From DASUAS01 sp963841415 (lineage in GTDB: Bacteria > Actinomycetota > Acidimicrobiia > IMCC26256 > DASPTH01): a stretch of 64,000 nt of DNA. The stretch is taken from NCBI GenBank assembly GCA_963841415.1, contig CAWJCN010000001.1, positions 1,302,001 through 1,366,000 on the forward strand. The letters run 5' to 3'. The notes beneath the pieces are model-generated. The model was given only the letters and a program-made list of their open reading frames with translations, ran no database searches and was not told where the DNA came from. Every line of letters starts with the position of its first letter. Position 1 is the first letter of the stretch. This document shows, one piece after another, positions 15,467-24,009 of this stretch. The translations under genes were made by a program, and so were the position numbers.

Positions 15467-17494
15467 GTGAACCGGCTCGAACACGAGACCAGCCCCTACC
15501 TGCGCCAGCACGCCGACAACCCGGTCGACTGGTACCCGTGGGGCGAGGAGGCCTTCGCCCGGGCCCGAGCCGACGACAAACCGATCCTCCTGTCCGTCGG
15601 TTACTCCTCGTGTCACTGGTGCCACGTCATGGCGCACGAGTCGTTCGAGAACGAGGCGGTCGCGGCCGCCATGAACGAGAAGTTCGTCAACGTGAAGGTC
15701 GACCGCGAGGAACGGCCCGACGTCGACGCCATCTACATGCAGGCGGTCCAGGCGATGACGGGCAGCGGCGGCTGGCCGATGACGGTGTTCCTCGACGCCG
15801 ACGGCCGCCCGTTCTTCGGCGGCACGTACTTCCCGCCTGAAGATCGTCCGGGCATGCCGGGCTTCGTGCGCCTCCTCGACGCGGTCGACGATGCGTGGCG
15901 CCATCGCCGCGAGGAGCTCGACCAACAGGCGAACCAGCTGCGCCACGCCATCGAGGAGAGCACCGCGATCGGTGGCGGTGCGCACGGTGCGTTGACGACC
16001 GCGATCCTCGATCAGGCGGTCGGGAGCCTGCAGGAGCAGTACGACACCCGGTTCGGCGGCTTCGGGCGCGCGCCGAAGTTCCCGCAGGCGATGGTGATCA
16101 CGCTGCTCCTCGACCTCGCCGTCGCCGACGGACGCGACGACGCGCTCGCGATGGCGACGGGCTCGCTCGATGCCATGGCCGCGGGCGGGATCTACGACCA
16201 GGTCGGCGGCGGCTTCCATCGCTACTCGGTCGACGCGCACTGGCTCGTACCCCACTTCGAGAAGATGCTCTACGACCAGGCGCTGCTCGTCCGCGCGTAT
16301 CTGCACGCGTGGATGGTCACCGGCACCGATCGCTACCGGCGCGTCGTCGAGCAGACGGTCACCTACGTGTTGCGCGATCTGCGCCACGCGGAAGGTGGGT
16401 TCTCCTCGGCCGAGGACGCCGACTCCGACGGCGTGGAGGGCAAGTTCTACGTGTGGTCGCTGGACGAGCTGGAGGACCTCTGCGGTGACGCGCTCCCCGA
16501 CGTCGTACGCCACTACGGCGTGACCGCGCGTGGCAACTTCGAGGACCCGCACACCGGCTTCCGCGGCAACATCCTCCACGCGGTCGGTCCCCCCGAGGAC
16601 CGACCCGCGTCGATCGCGTCGGTGCTGCCGGTGCTCTTCGGGGCGCGAGAGCGTCGCGTACGGCCCGGGCTCGACGACAAGATCCTGTTGGGGTGGAACG
16701 CGTTGTTCCTCCGCTCGTTGGTGGAGGCGGCGCACGCGCTGTCGCGCGCCGACTGGATGGAGACGGCGCGCACGAACGCGCACTTCTTGTTGCGCGAGAT
16801 GCGACGCGGCGACGGACGCCTCCTGCGCTCCTGGCAGGGCGGCCGGGCGAACCTGCTTGCGTACGCCGAGGACTACGCCGCGTTGCTCGAGGCGCTGCTC
16901 ACGTTGGCCGAGCTCGACGACGTGCAATGGCTGGCCGAGGCCCGCGCCGTCGCCGACGGGCTCGTCGCGCTGTTCGCTGACGACGAGCGTGGCGGGTTCT
17001 TCACCACCGGCGCCGACGCCGAGGCGCTCATCGTGAGACCCAAGGACTTCCAGGACAACGCCACGCCGTCCGAGAACTCCTTGGCCGCCGACGGGCTGCT
17101 GCGACTCGCCGCGCTCACCGGCGACACGGATGCCGCGGCGAGCGCCGAGCGGTGGCTGGCGACGTTGGCGCCCGTGCTCGGCGAGCACCCCACCGCGTTC
17201 GCGTTCCTGCTCGAAGCGCTCCAGCGGGTCGTGCGCGCGCCGCTCGAGGTCGCGATCGTCGGCGCGGCCGGTCCCGACCGCGACGCCCTGGTCGACGTGT
17301 TGCGCACCCGGGTGGTTCCGGGCTCGGTGCGGCTGGTCGCGTCACCCGGTGCCGGCGCCGAGCTGACGCCGTTGCTCGCTGACCGCGTCGCCGTCGACGG
17401 CCGGCCGGCGGCCTACGTGTGCGAGCGGTTCGCCTGTCGCCTGCCCGTCACCGACCCCGCCGCCCTGCGCGCCGAGCTCGACGCTCGCCGCTGA
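15467..17494 (+). CDS. DUF255 thioredoxin-domain protein (YyaL/Spata20 family)
   Basis: A 675-residue cytosolic protein with an N-terminal thioredoxin-like DUF255 domain (about residues 2-165) and a C-terminal alpha/alpha-barrel resembling N-acylglucosamine epimerases. The signature start LEHETSPYLRQHADNPVDWY and the CxxC motif SSCHWCHVMAHESFENE (about 45-61) are complete. The family's biochemical role is unresolved; a redox or glycan-related function is usually suggested. No signal peptide is present. The last codons overlap a doubtful minus-strand ORF. Confidence 0.93.
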   Translation: MNRLEHETSPYLRQHADNPVDWYPWGEEAFARARADDKPILLSVGYSSCHWCHVMAHESFENEAVAAAMNEKFVNVKVDREERPDVDAIYMQAVQAMTGSGGWPMTVFLDADGRPFFGGTYFPPEDRPGMPGFVRLLDAVDDAWRHRREELDQQANQLRHAIEESTAIGGGAHGALTTAILDQAVGSLQEQYDTRFGGFGRAPKFPQAMVITLLLDLAVADGRDDALAMATGSLDAMAAGGIYDQVGGGFHRYSVDAHWLVPHFEKMLYDQALLVRAYLHAWMVTGTDRYRRVVEQTVTYVLRDLRHAEGGFSSAEDADSDGVEGKFYVWSLDELEDLCGDALPDVVRHYGVTARGNFEDPHTGFRGNILHAVGPPEDRPASIASVLPVLFGARERRVRPGLDDKILLGWNALFLRSLVEAAHALSRADWMETARTNAHFLLREMRRGDGRLLRSWQGGRANLLAYAEDYAALLEALLTLAELDDVQWLAEARAVADGLVALFADDERGGFFTTGADAEALIVRPKDFQDNATPSENSLAADGLLRLAALTGDTDAAASAERWLATLAPVLGEHPTAFAFLLEALQRVVRAPLEVAIVGAAGPDRDALVDVLRTRVVPGSVRLVASPGAGAELTPLLADRVAVDGRPAAYVCERFACRLPVTDPAALRAELDARR

Positions 17495-17732
17495 CCGCTC
17501 CGTCGGCGCCGGGCGTGAGGTGGATCGAGTCGGCGGAGACGAGCGCGGCCGTCAGGAGCAGGAGGAACGTGGCCCCGACCCCGATCCACCGCTGCCGCGA
17601 CCACACGATTCACGAGCGGGTCCACGGCGTCGGGCGATCAAACCGCCGTGACGTGGACTCGCCATCTACCCATTGGCGTGGCTCGTGCGTCGCTCCGACG
17701 CACCGACAGCGCACAGATGACGGAGGGAGGGG
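17495..17732. other. Intergenic stretch without convincing gene
   Basis: 238 bp between two converging genes. A minus-strand frame from GTG 17606 to 17448 would encode 52 residues with one hydrophobic segment (VGATFLLLLTAALVSA), but there is no ribosome-binding site or promoter and it overlaps the DUF255 gene. No terminator palindrome stands out. Confidence 0.4.
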
Positions 17733-18401
17733 TCAGCTGCGGGGGGTGGCGAGGCTGTCGGCGAGAGCCTCGGCCATGGCCCAGCCGTAGGCGATGAGGG
17801 CCTCGCCGTTGGCGGGATCGGTCTCGCCGACCAGCTCGACGACCACCTTGCCGCCCGCCTTCACCGCCGCCGCATGCAGGACGAGCTCGGGCGAGCCGTG
17901 GGCACTCAGGCGGAAGCTGCGGTCGTCGTAGCGGGCGTCGCAGCCGAAGCGCCGGGCCAGGCGCCGGCCCCAGGCCCGCTCCTCGCCGTTGGGCGAGTAC
18001 TTCGGGCGCGGGCACACGTCGTCGAGCACGAGGAAGAGCGTGTACGCGGCCGGGTGGGCGACCCGTCCGGCGACGAGGACGTCCTCGTCGGGGAACGAGA
18101 TGGCAGCCCGGCGGTACAGCTCGGCCACGAGGGCGTCGAGGCTCGGACGGGCGTTCTTGCCCCGTTTGATGCCTCCGAGGCCCCACAAGATGCAGGGCGT
18201 GCCCCCGATGCGCTCGAGCGACCCGAACAAGAACCCCTGGATCTCTCCGTCGATCTCGGCGATGGCGACCAAGGGGAACTGCTCGATGTGCTGGTCGAGC
18301 TGCTCGTCCTCCAAGGCCAGACCCATCCCGGAGACCAGCTGACCGAGCTCATCGAGCTCGGCCGGCTTGAGAGAGACGGAATCACGCGACTCAACGTCCA
18401 T
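17733..18401 (-). CDS. Putative GNAT-like protein, function unknown
   Basis: A 222-residue soluble protein. The first half (LVAIAEIDGEIQGFLFGSLERIGG and later ALVAELYRRAAISFPDEDVLVAGRVAHPAAY) has the strand-loop-helix pattern of GNAT acyltransferases, including a PSLDALVAELYRR helix where a CoA loop might sit, but I see no clear Q/RxxGxG/A motif. The second half (about residues 130-222) is unfamiliar. ATG 18401 is preceded by a repeat-rich intergenic region. The assignment to GNAT is weak. Confidence 0.7.
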   Translation of the reverse strand: MDVESRDSVSLKPAELDELGQLVSGMGLALEDEQLDQHIEQFPLVAIAEIDGEIQGFLFGSLERIGGTPCILWGLGGIKRGKNARPSLDALVAELYRRAAISFPDEDVLVAGRVAHPAAYTLFLVLDDVCPRPKYSPNGEERAWGRRLARRFGCDARYDDRSFRLSAHGSPELVLHAAAVKAGGKVVVELVGETDPANGEALIAYGWAMAEALADSLATPRS

Positions 18402-18610
18402 CGGTCACCCATTGAAGCCGATGGAACGCCCCGCGGACCACTCGGCCGCCAATCACCGTCGCTCGCTCCGCTCACTCCGTCCCAGCCGGCGGGCCGGGCA
18501 GAGCCCGATCCCGCCTGCCTTTTCACCCTCGCTTGCCTCCGCTCACTCCGTCCCAGCCGGCGAGACCGGCGGAGCCGGACCTTGCCGGGGCGTGCGGACC
18601 GGGCCACGAA
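18402..18610. repeat. Intergenic direct repeat (26-nt core, twice)
   Basis: The 26-nt core beginning CTCCGCTCACTCCGTCCC occurs identically at 18466-18491 and 18537-18562, 71 bp apart, each followed by a GCCGG-rich palindromic tail. The region lies between the 17733-18401 gene and PPK2, both on the minus strand. It shares only the general CTCCGCTC character with the MIRU-like family and is treated as a separate repeat. No promoter is evident. Confidence 0.7.
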
Positions 18611-19441
18611 TTACTCGACGACGAGCCCTTCGAGGCCCGGTTCGGCGTCGGGGATCTGCGGCGCCAGCCGCGCGAAGACCTCGACCAGCAAGGACGCGAC
18701 CGCGACGTCGCGCACCCACTTGTGGTCGGACGGGACGACGTACCACGGCGCCCAGCCCGTCGACGTGGCCGTGATGGCCTCCTCGTACCCTGCCTGGTAC
18801 TGGTCCCAGTGCGAGCGGGCCTCCACGTCGGAGTGGCGGAACTTCCAGTTCTTGGCCGGATCGTCGATGCGGGCCTGCAGGCGGGCGCGCTGCTCGTCCT
18901 TCGAGATGTGGAGGAACACCTTGACGATCGACGTGCCCTCCTCCGTCAACATCCGCTCGAAACCGCGGATCTGCCGGTACCGGCGCCGGCACTGCCGCTC
19001 GTCGATGGCCCCGATGCACCGCGCGGTCACGACATCCTCGTAGTGCGAGCGGTTCCACACCCCGAGGAGGCCGCGGGCGGGCGTCCGGGCGTGGATGCGC
19101 CAGAGGTAGTCGTGGGCGAAGTCGTCGGTGGTCGGCTCCTTGAAGTTGACGACCGAGCAGCCCTGCGGGTTCAAACCGGTGAGCACCCGCCGGATGGTGC
19201 CGTCCTTCCCGGCCGCGTCCATCCCCTGGAGCACGAGCACCACGCTGCGCTGCGCCTCCGCCCAGAGGCGGTTGTGGAGGTCGTCGAGCACCCCTAGCAG
19301 CTCCTGGCTCCGCGCCTGCCCGTCGACCTTCTCGCCCAGCCCGAGGCGCGCCGCCGGGTTGCGCCCGACGAGATCGGCGGACGCACCGGGCTCGACGCGC
19401 AACTCGTCGCTGATCGGACGTCCCTGCACTTGTTTGCCCAT
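18611..19441 (-). CDS. ppk2: Polyphosphate kinase 2 family protein
   Basis: A 276-residue single-domain PPK2 that transfers phosphate between polyphosphate and nucleotides. Walker A is GMDAAGKDGTIRRVL (about residues 73-87), the second conserved block GVWNRSHYEDVV (about 126-137) replaces the more common DRSWYNRA, and the lid region is followed by NWKFRHSDVEARSHWDQY and WAPWYVVPSDHKWVRD. The last block is typical of AMP/ADP-phosphorylating PPK2 classes, but class cannot be fixed by eye. A TAGGGT box (minus, 19451-19456) lies 9 nt upstream of ATG 19441. Confidence 0.93.
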   Translation of the reverse strand: MGKQVQGRPISDELRVEPGASADLVGRNPAARLGLGEKVDGQARSQELLGVLDDLHNRLWAEAQRSVVLVLQGMDAAGKDGTIRRVLTGLNPQGCSVVNFKEPTTDDFAHDYLWRIHARTPARGLLGVWNRSHYEDVVTARCIGAIDERQCRRRYRQIRGFERMLTEEGTSIVKVFLHISKDEQRARLQARIDDPAKNWKFRHSDVEARSHWDQYQAGYEEAITATSTGWAPWYVVPSDHKWVRDVAVASLLVEVFARLAPQIPDAEPGLEGLVVE

Positions 19442-19453
19442 CGTGCGGCGACC

Positions 19454-20824
19454 CTACTGCGACGCCGCGTCTCCGACGGTCGACGCGCAGACCTCGACGT
19501 GAGCAGCTGGCAGCTCCACCCGGACCGTGGTCCCCACGCCCGGCAGGCTCTCGAGCATCACCTGGCCTCCGTGGGCGACCACGATCGCCTGCACGATGGC
19601 CAGACCCAGTCCCGACCCGCCCGCGTGGCGCGACCGTGACGCGTCGGCGCGGGCGAACCGCTCGAACGCGCGGTCGGCGACCTCGCGGGGCATGCCGGGA
19701 CCGTCGTCGTGCACCTCGACGACGGCGCGGCCGTCGCCGTTGTGCACGCGCACCGACACCGGGGTGCATGCGGGCGTGTGCACGAGCGCGTTGCCGACCA
19801 GGTTGCCGACCACCTGGCGCAGTCGATCCTCGTCGCCATCGACGGTGACACCTTCGGCGACATCGGCGGTGATGACGCGGTCGGGCGCGACTGCGCGCGC
19901 ATCGGCGGCCGAGTCGACGCCCACGACCCCGAGGTCGACCGGGCGGCGGTCGAGCGGACGCCCCTCGTCGAGGCGGGCGAGGAGCAGCAGGTCGTCGACC
20001 AGCGACGCCATGCGCACCGACTCCTGCTCGGTGCGGCGCATCGCCTGGTCCAGGTCGATGGCGTCGGCGAGCCCGCCGTGCCGGTAGAGCTCGGCGTAGC
20101 CCCGGATCGTGGTGACCGGCGTGCGCAACTCGTGCGACGCGTCGGCGACGAAGCGACGGAGGCGCGCCTCGCTCGCGGTGCGCTCGGCGAACGCGCCCTC
20201 GATCGTGGTGAGCATGCCGTTGAGCGCGTCGCCCAGCTCACGCGCCTCGGTGCCCTCGGCCTCTTCGGGGACGCGCTGCGAGAGGTCGCCCGCCGCGATC
20301 GCACCCGCCGTCTTGGTTATGCGCTTGATCGGGCGCACACCCAGCCGCAGCACCCAGAACACGACGAAGCCGAGGATCCCGATCACCATCCCCACCGCCG
20401 CGATGAGGACCCAGCGCAACTTGCCCATGGTGGCGTCGACGTCGTGCAACGACAGCCCGACGAGGTTGATCGACCCGTCGGGCAAGCGCCGGGCGAGCAT
20501 GCGGAAGCGACCGGAGCCGCTCTCGCTGCTCACGGTGAACGCCTCGCCGGTCCGGGCGCCCTGGACGGCATCGGCGACCGTCACCGCAGGCTGGCTGACG
20601 GGGTCGGTCCTCACGGTCGGCGGGCTCTCGGAGGAGAAGGAGCCCCCGGACACCTGGTAGCCGTAGAAGTTGCCTCCCGCGATCCCCGGCGGAGCCGCGG
20701 CGAGCTGCTGGTCGACGCGTTCGACCAGGTTCGCCTGCGTCGTGCGGGCGATGATCACCGCGGCCGCGATCAACACGAACGACACAACGACCATGCCGGC
20801 GAGCAGGCGGGCCCGCAGCGACAC
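19454..20824 (-). CDS. Sensor histidine kinase (HAMP-HisKA-HATPase)
   Basis: A 456-residue membrane sensor: first membrane helix about residues 7-27, a periplasmic domain of about 110 residues with Gly/Ser-rich loops, second helix about 140-163, HAMP, then HisKA with the phospho-accepting histidine in FVADASHELRTPVTTIRGY (about 230-248) and an HATPase with NLVGNALVHT, DDGPGM and GSGLGLAIVQAIV. The GTG at 20824 directly follows the TAG stop of a repeat-borne mini-ORF, so translation is probably coupled to it. It is the second gene after the response regulator; the order and repeat recall mycobacterial senX3-regX3. Confidence 0.94.
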   Translation of the reverse strand: MSLRARLLAGMVVVSFVLIAAAVIIARTTQANLVERVDQQLAAAPPGIAGGNFYGYQVSGGSFSSESPPTVRTDPVSQPAVTVADAVQGARTGEAFTVSSESGSGRFRMLARRLPDGSINLVGLSLHDVDATMGKLRWVLIAAVGMVIGILGFVVFWVLRLGVRPIKRITKTAGAIAAGDLSQRVPEEAEGTEARELGDALNGMLTTIEGAFAERTASEARLRRFVADASHELRTPVTTIRGYAELYRHGGLADAIDLDQAMRRTEQESVRMASLVDDLLLLARLDEGRPLDRRPVDLGVVGVDSAADARAVAPDRVITADVAEGVTVDGDEDRLRQVVGNLVGNALVHTPACTPVSVRVHNGDGRAVVEVHDDGPGMPREVADRAFERFARADASRSRHAGGSGLGLAIVQAIVVAHGGQVMLESLPGVGTTVRVELPAAHVEVCASTVGDAASQ

Positions 20825-20894
20825 CTACTTCACCGGTCGATTCCGTTGCGGCGTCCCGGCCGTCCGGCCACGCCTCCACTGCATCTCCTGCTAC
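20825..20894 (-). repeat. MIRU-like repeat, copy C (response regulator / kinase junction)
   Basis: The direct repeat GTAG bounds the element: one copy is the response-regulator stop (20891-20894), the other (20825-20828) abuts the kinase GTG start. Inside is a 19-codon ORF beginning MQWRRGRTAG and ending with the TAG at 20825. Relative to copies A and D one base is inserted in the palindrome loop (GGCCGTCCGGCC on the plus strand), which changes the reading frame after RRGR yet the ORF still ends directly at the next start. Confidence 0.8.
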
Positions 20895-21571
20895 CTCTCC
20901 CGCAGCGCGTACCCGAAGCCGCGCACGGTCTGGATGAGCCGGGGTTCGACGCGATCGATCTTCTTGCGCAGGTAGCCGATGTACGTCTCGACGACGCCAC
21001 CGTCACCACCGAAGTCGTACTGCCACACGTGGTCGAGGATCTGCGGCTTCGACAGCACTCGCCCCTGGTTGGCCAGGAGGAACCGCAGCAGGTTGTACTC
21101 GGTCGGCGAGAGCGGCACTTCGTCGCCGCCGCGCCGCACGACGTGCGCGTCGTCGTCCATCTCGAGATCGGCGCACCGCAGCACCGCGCCGGCGCGGCTG
21201 AGGCCCGAACGACGCAACACCGCGGTGATGCGCGCGACCAGCTCGTCGAGGCTGAACGGCTTCACGAGGTAGTCGTCGCCGCCGAGGGTGAGGCCGCGCA
21301 CCTTGTCGTCGGTACCGTCGCGCGCGGTGAGGAACAGCACCGGCGTCTTCATGCCGTCGTTGCGCAGGCGCCGGCAGACCTCGAAGCCGTCGAGGTCGGG
21401 CAGCATCACGTCGAGCACGATCAGGTCGGGTGGGTTCCCGTCGAGCGCGTCGAGCGCGTCGCGTCCGGATGACGCCGCGTGCACGTCGAAGCCCTCGTAG
21501 CGGAGCGCGGCTTCGAGCATGGACCGCAGGTTGTCCTCGTCGTCGACGAGCAGGAGCCGTTCACCCGCCAT
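20891..21571 (-). CDS. OmpR-family response regulator
   Basis: A 226-residue two-domain regulator. The receiver (about residues 1-118) has the acidic pair DDE, the phosphorylation site in LIVLDVMLPDLDGFE, the threonine in FLTAR and the lysine in YLVKPF; the DNA-binding winged helix (about 130-224) ends VETYIGYLRKKIDRVEPRLIQTVRGFGYAL. Partner kinase follows after a repeat element. ATG 21571 has no strong Shine-Dalgarno; a GACGCT box 7 nt upstream might serve a leaderless start. Confidence 0.96.
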   Translation of the reverse strand: MAGERLLLVDDEDNLRSMLEAALRYEGFDVHAASSGRDALDALDGNPPDLIVLDVMLPDLDGFEVCRRLRNDGMKTPVLFLTARDGTDDKVRGLTLGGDDYLVKPFSLDELVARITAVLRRSGLSRAGAVLRCADLEMDDDAHVVRRGGDEVPLSPTEYNLLRFLLANQGRVLSKPQILDHVWQYDFGGDGGVVETYIGYLRKKIDRVEPRLIQTVRGFGYALRER

Positions 21572-21686
21572 GCCAGGCAGCGTCGCAGGTCGACTTGAGA
21601 ACTGGCTGTGAGCGGGCTGGGGAGGAGGCGCGAGGCCTCCGGAAGCGCGGCGACCCGGCCGTGTAGCGCGCAGCGTTGCCGGTGAC

Positions 21687-21705
21687 GTGCGGCCTGCAAC
21701 CGCAC
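21687..21705. terminator. Hairpin downstream of the aquaporin gene
   Basis: GTGCGG (21687-21692) and CCGCAC (21700-21705) enclose a 7-nt loop, with outer GTGA/TCAC adding to the stem. It follows the aquaporin stop (minus strand, 21756) and precedes the response regulator. Confidence 0.4.
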
Positions 21706-21755
21706 AACCTCACGGATGCTCAGCCAGACTGGGCATCGGGTCGAGCGAGCCCCGA

Positions 21756-22478
21756 TCAGCCCTCTTCGGGCGTGGTGATGAAGCGCCAGATCAAGGCGCC
21801 GATGACGCCACCGATCAACGGAAACACGATGAACACCCAGAGCTGCTCCCAGCCCCAGCTCTGACCGAACAGCACGGTCGCGAAGCTGCGGGCCGGGTTC
21901 ACCGACGTGTTGTCGATCGGGATCGTGATCATGTGGATGAGGGCGAGCATGAGCCCGATGGGGATGCCCGCGAATCCGGCGATGGCCGACGACCGGGTGG
22001 TGCCCGCGATCACGAGGATGAACAGCGCGGTGAAGACGACCTCGGTGATGACGACAGACCAGAAGGCGAAGCCCGACGGCGAGTGGTTGGCGAAGCCGTT
22101 CGAGGCGCCGGCGAACAGCTTCTCGATGGTCGCCTTCTTCGGAATGGTGTTGTCGCCGGTCTGCAGGATCGCCCAGATGATGAACGCGCCGAGCGCGGCG
22201 CCGACGATCTGGCCGACGAGGTACGCGGGGACGTCCTTGCCGTCGGTGCGCTTGAGGGCCCACATGCCGACGGTCACCGCCGGGTTGATGTGGCACCCGG
22301 AGATGTGGCCGAACAGGTACGCGGCGCACAGGAGGCTGAGGCCGAAGGCGAACGACACCCCCAGCACGCCGATGTCGAACCCGAGGAATTGACCGAAGAT
22401 CACCGTCCCCGGGCCGCCGAGGATCAGGAGCATCGTCCCGATCAGCTCCGCCACCAGGATGCGCGCCTGCCTGCTCAT
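21756..22478 (-). CDS. aqpZ: Aquaporin (AqpZ-like MIP channel)
   Basis: A 240-residue six-helix MIP channel with both pore motifs: SGCHINPAVTVG (about residues 60-71) and NTSVNPARSFATVLF (about 183-197). The arrangement and length resemble water-selective AqpZ, and small residues next to the second NPA argue against a glycerol facilitator; selectivity is inferred. ATG 22478 is preceded by GGGGAGGG at good spacing. Confidence 0.93.
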   Translation of the reverse strand: MSRQARILVAELIGTMLLILGGPGTVIFGQFLGFDIGVLGVSFAFGLSLLCAAYLFGHISGCHINPAVTVGMWALKRTDGKDVPAYLVGQIVGAALGAFIIWAILQTGDNTIPKKATIEKLFAGASNGFANHSPSGFAFWSVVITEVVFTALFILVIAGTTRSSAIAGFAGIPIGLMLALIHMITIPIDNTSVNPARSFATVLFGQSWGWEQLWVFIVFPLIGGVIGALIWRFITTPEEG

Positions 22479-22576
22479 CGTGCCCTCCCCAGATCACGGG
22501 CTGCTCAGCGGGAGATGGTGGCACGGTTCGCCGGAGCGCGCACGGATCCTCCCGACAAGGCACAATTCCTGCGTCC

Positions 22577-22608
22577 GATGCCAACTTCGCCGCCGTTTCG
22601 GTGGCATC
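22577..22608. promoter_or_regulatory. 7-bp inverted repeat upstream of HU gene
   Basis: GATGCCA (22577-22583) and TGGCATC (22602-22608) form a perfect inverted repeat with an 18-nt spacer, 42 nt before the HU start. It could be an operator or leader stem; no -35/-10 pair is obvious. Confidence 0.35.
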
Positions 22609-22649
22609 ATGCACGCCCTTCGCAACCCCCCGGACCAGGAGCCACCCCC

Positions 22650-23114
22650 ATGAACCGCAGAGAACTCGTCGCCGAGCTCGCCGAACGCCTCGAGACCGAC
22701 AAGCGCAGCGCCGACGCCGCCCTCCAGGCCTTCGTCGACGCCGTCACCGACACCGTGTCGAAGGGCGAGGTCGTTGCGATCTCGGGCTTCGCCAAGTTCG
22801 CCCGCGTCGACCGCGCCGCCCGCATGGGCCGCAACCCGCAGACGGGTGAGACGATCCGCATCAAGGCGTCGCGCCGCGTGCGCGTCACGCCGCTGAAGGC
22901 GTTCAAGGACGCCGTGCTCACGGGAAAGCGCCCCGTGAAGAAGGCCCCCGCGAAGAAGGCCGCGCCGGCGAGGAAGGCAGTCGCGAAGAAGACCGTCGCC
23001 CGCAAGGCCCCGGCCAAGAAGACCGCGGCGGCGAGGAAAGCGGTCGCGAAGAAGACCGTCGCCCGCAGGGCCCCGGCCAAGAAGGCCACGGCGAAGAAGA
23101 CCACCCGCCGCTGA
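22650..23114 (+). CDS. hup: HU-type nucleoid protein with Lys/Ala-rich tail
   Basis: A 154-residue protein: an N-terminal HU dimerisation/DNA-bending domain (about residues 1-90, with ISGFAKFARVDRAARMGRNP and ETIRIKASRRVRV) followed by about 60 residues of KKAPAKK, RKAVAKKTVAR repeats like mycobacterial HupB or histone H1. The tail DNA has a near-identical tandem repeat of 60 bp (about 22969-23085), suggesting expansion by slippage. ATG 22650 has GGAG eight nt upstream. Confidence 0.95.
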   Translation: MNRRELVAELAERLETDKRSADAALQAFVDAVTDTVSKGEVVAISGFAKFARVDRAARMGRNPQTGETIRIKASRRVRVTPLKAFKDAVLTGKRPVKKAPAKKAAPARKAVAKKTVARKAPAKKTAAARKAVAKKTVARRAPAKKATAKKTTRR

Positions 23115-23172
23115 CCGTCGGGCGTCGCGGACGACTCGCTTCGTCCCCGTCCCCATCGGCAACACTGGAGGG

Positions 23173-23535
23173 ATGCGACGCCGCGCCCTCCTCCTCGCGC
23201 TCGTCGCCGGCGGACTCGCCGCCGGTGCCGGCGCGACGCTCGGCGCGCCGCGCACGCTCGACCGCGAGGTCGCGGCGCGTACTGCCGCGATGGCTCGGGC
23301 CGCGCTCGCCGACGTTCCCACCGCGAGCGCCTTCACTCGCTCCCGCGACGCCGTCGACCGCGGCCACGACACGCACCGCGACGTCGCTGCCGTCCTGGCG
23401 GTCGTGCTGGCAGCGCTCCTCGGCGGCGGCTGGTGCCTCGTCCGTGAGCGCGGTGCGGCGGCACGACGCGTGCTGGCCCTCGCAACCCGTCAGCCGCGCG
23501 CGCCGCCTCGGGTGCCCATCGCGGTCCACTGCTGA
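23173..23535 (+). CDS. Small membrane protein, function unknown
   Basis: 120 residues with an N-terminal signal-anchor-like segment (about residues 5-22), an exposed stretch, a second membrane helix VAAVLAVVLAALLGGGW (about 72-88) and an arginine-rich end. No family recognised. ATG 23173 has GGAGGG immediately upstream. It is followed by a hairpin and another single-pass protein gene. Confidence 0.6.
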   Translation: MRRRALLLALVAGGLAAGAGATLGAPRTLDREVAARTAAMARAALADVPTASAFTRSRDAVDRGHDTHRDVAAVLAVVLAALLGGGWCLVRERGAAARRVLALATRQPRAPPRVPIAVHC

Positions 23536-23549
23536 CGAGCGCGCGGGTC

Positions 23550-23570
23550 TTCCGGCGCGCTCCGCCGGAA
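23550..23570 (+). terminator. Perfect 8-bp hairpin between two small genes
   Basis: TTCCGGCG (23550-23557) and CGCCGGAA (23563-23570) around CGCTC, ending 10 nt before the next start. It could terminate or attenuate transcription between the two membrane-protein genes. Confidence 0.45.
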
Positions 23571-23580
23571 AGGGCACCCC

Positions 23581-24009
23581 GTGACCCAAGCCACGATGGC
23601 GCGGCCCCACGTGCCGCGCCGCACACTCCCCCCGTTTCCCGTGATCGCGCTCCTCGTCGTCGGCGCGCTCCTCTTCGCCATCACGGCGTACGCGTTGCGC
23701 GATCCCGACGTCGTCGCGCGCGTCACCATCGACAACCCGAGCTCGCTCGACGTGAACGTCGACGTGCGGCCGTCGTCCGACGGCTCGCGCCTCGCGCTCG
23801 CGGCCGTCACGCCCAACGCGGAGACGACGACGCGCGACGTCCTCGACCAGGGTGACGAGTGGGTCTTCAGCTTCTCGTCGGGCGGCGTCGAGGGCGGCAC
23901 GCTCCGCGTCTCCCGCGCCGAGCTCGCCGCTGCCGGGTGGCGGGTGGTCGTGCCCGACCATGTCATCGCCCGGCTGCAGACGGGTGCGTTCGTCCCCGCC
24001 TACGGCTGA
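23581..24009 (+). CDS. Single-pass membrane protein, function unknown
   Basis: 142 residues: a cytoplasmic start, one membrane helix FPVIALLVVGALLFAITAY (about residues 19-37), then a beta-rich extracytoplasmic domain (VARVTIDNPSSLDVNVDV... to WRVVVPDHVIARLQ) that looks immunoglobulin-like or LEA-like. Not recognised as a family. GTG 23581 chosen; the C-terminus overlaps the YihY gene end on the other strand by 10 nt. Confidence 0.65.
   Translation: MTQATMARPHVPRRTLPPFPVIALLVVGALLFAITAYALRDPDVVARVTIDNPSSLDVNVDVRPSSDGSRLALAAVTPNAETTTRDVLDQGDEWVFSFSSGGVEGGTLRVSRAELAAAGWRVVVPDHVIARLQTGAFVPAYG

Noticed and set aside
17448..17606. 52-codon minus-strand frame with one hydrophobic segment
   Set aside because: No ribosome-binding site or promoter, and it overlaps the end of the DUF255 gene; evidence too weak to call.
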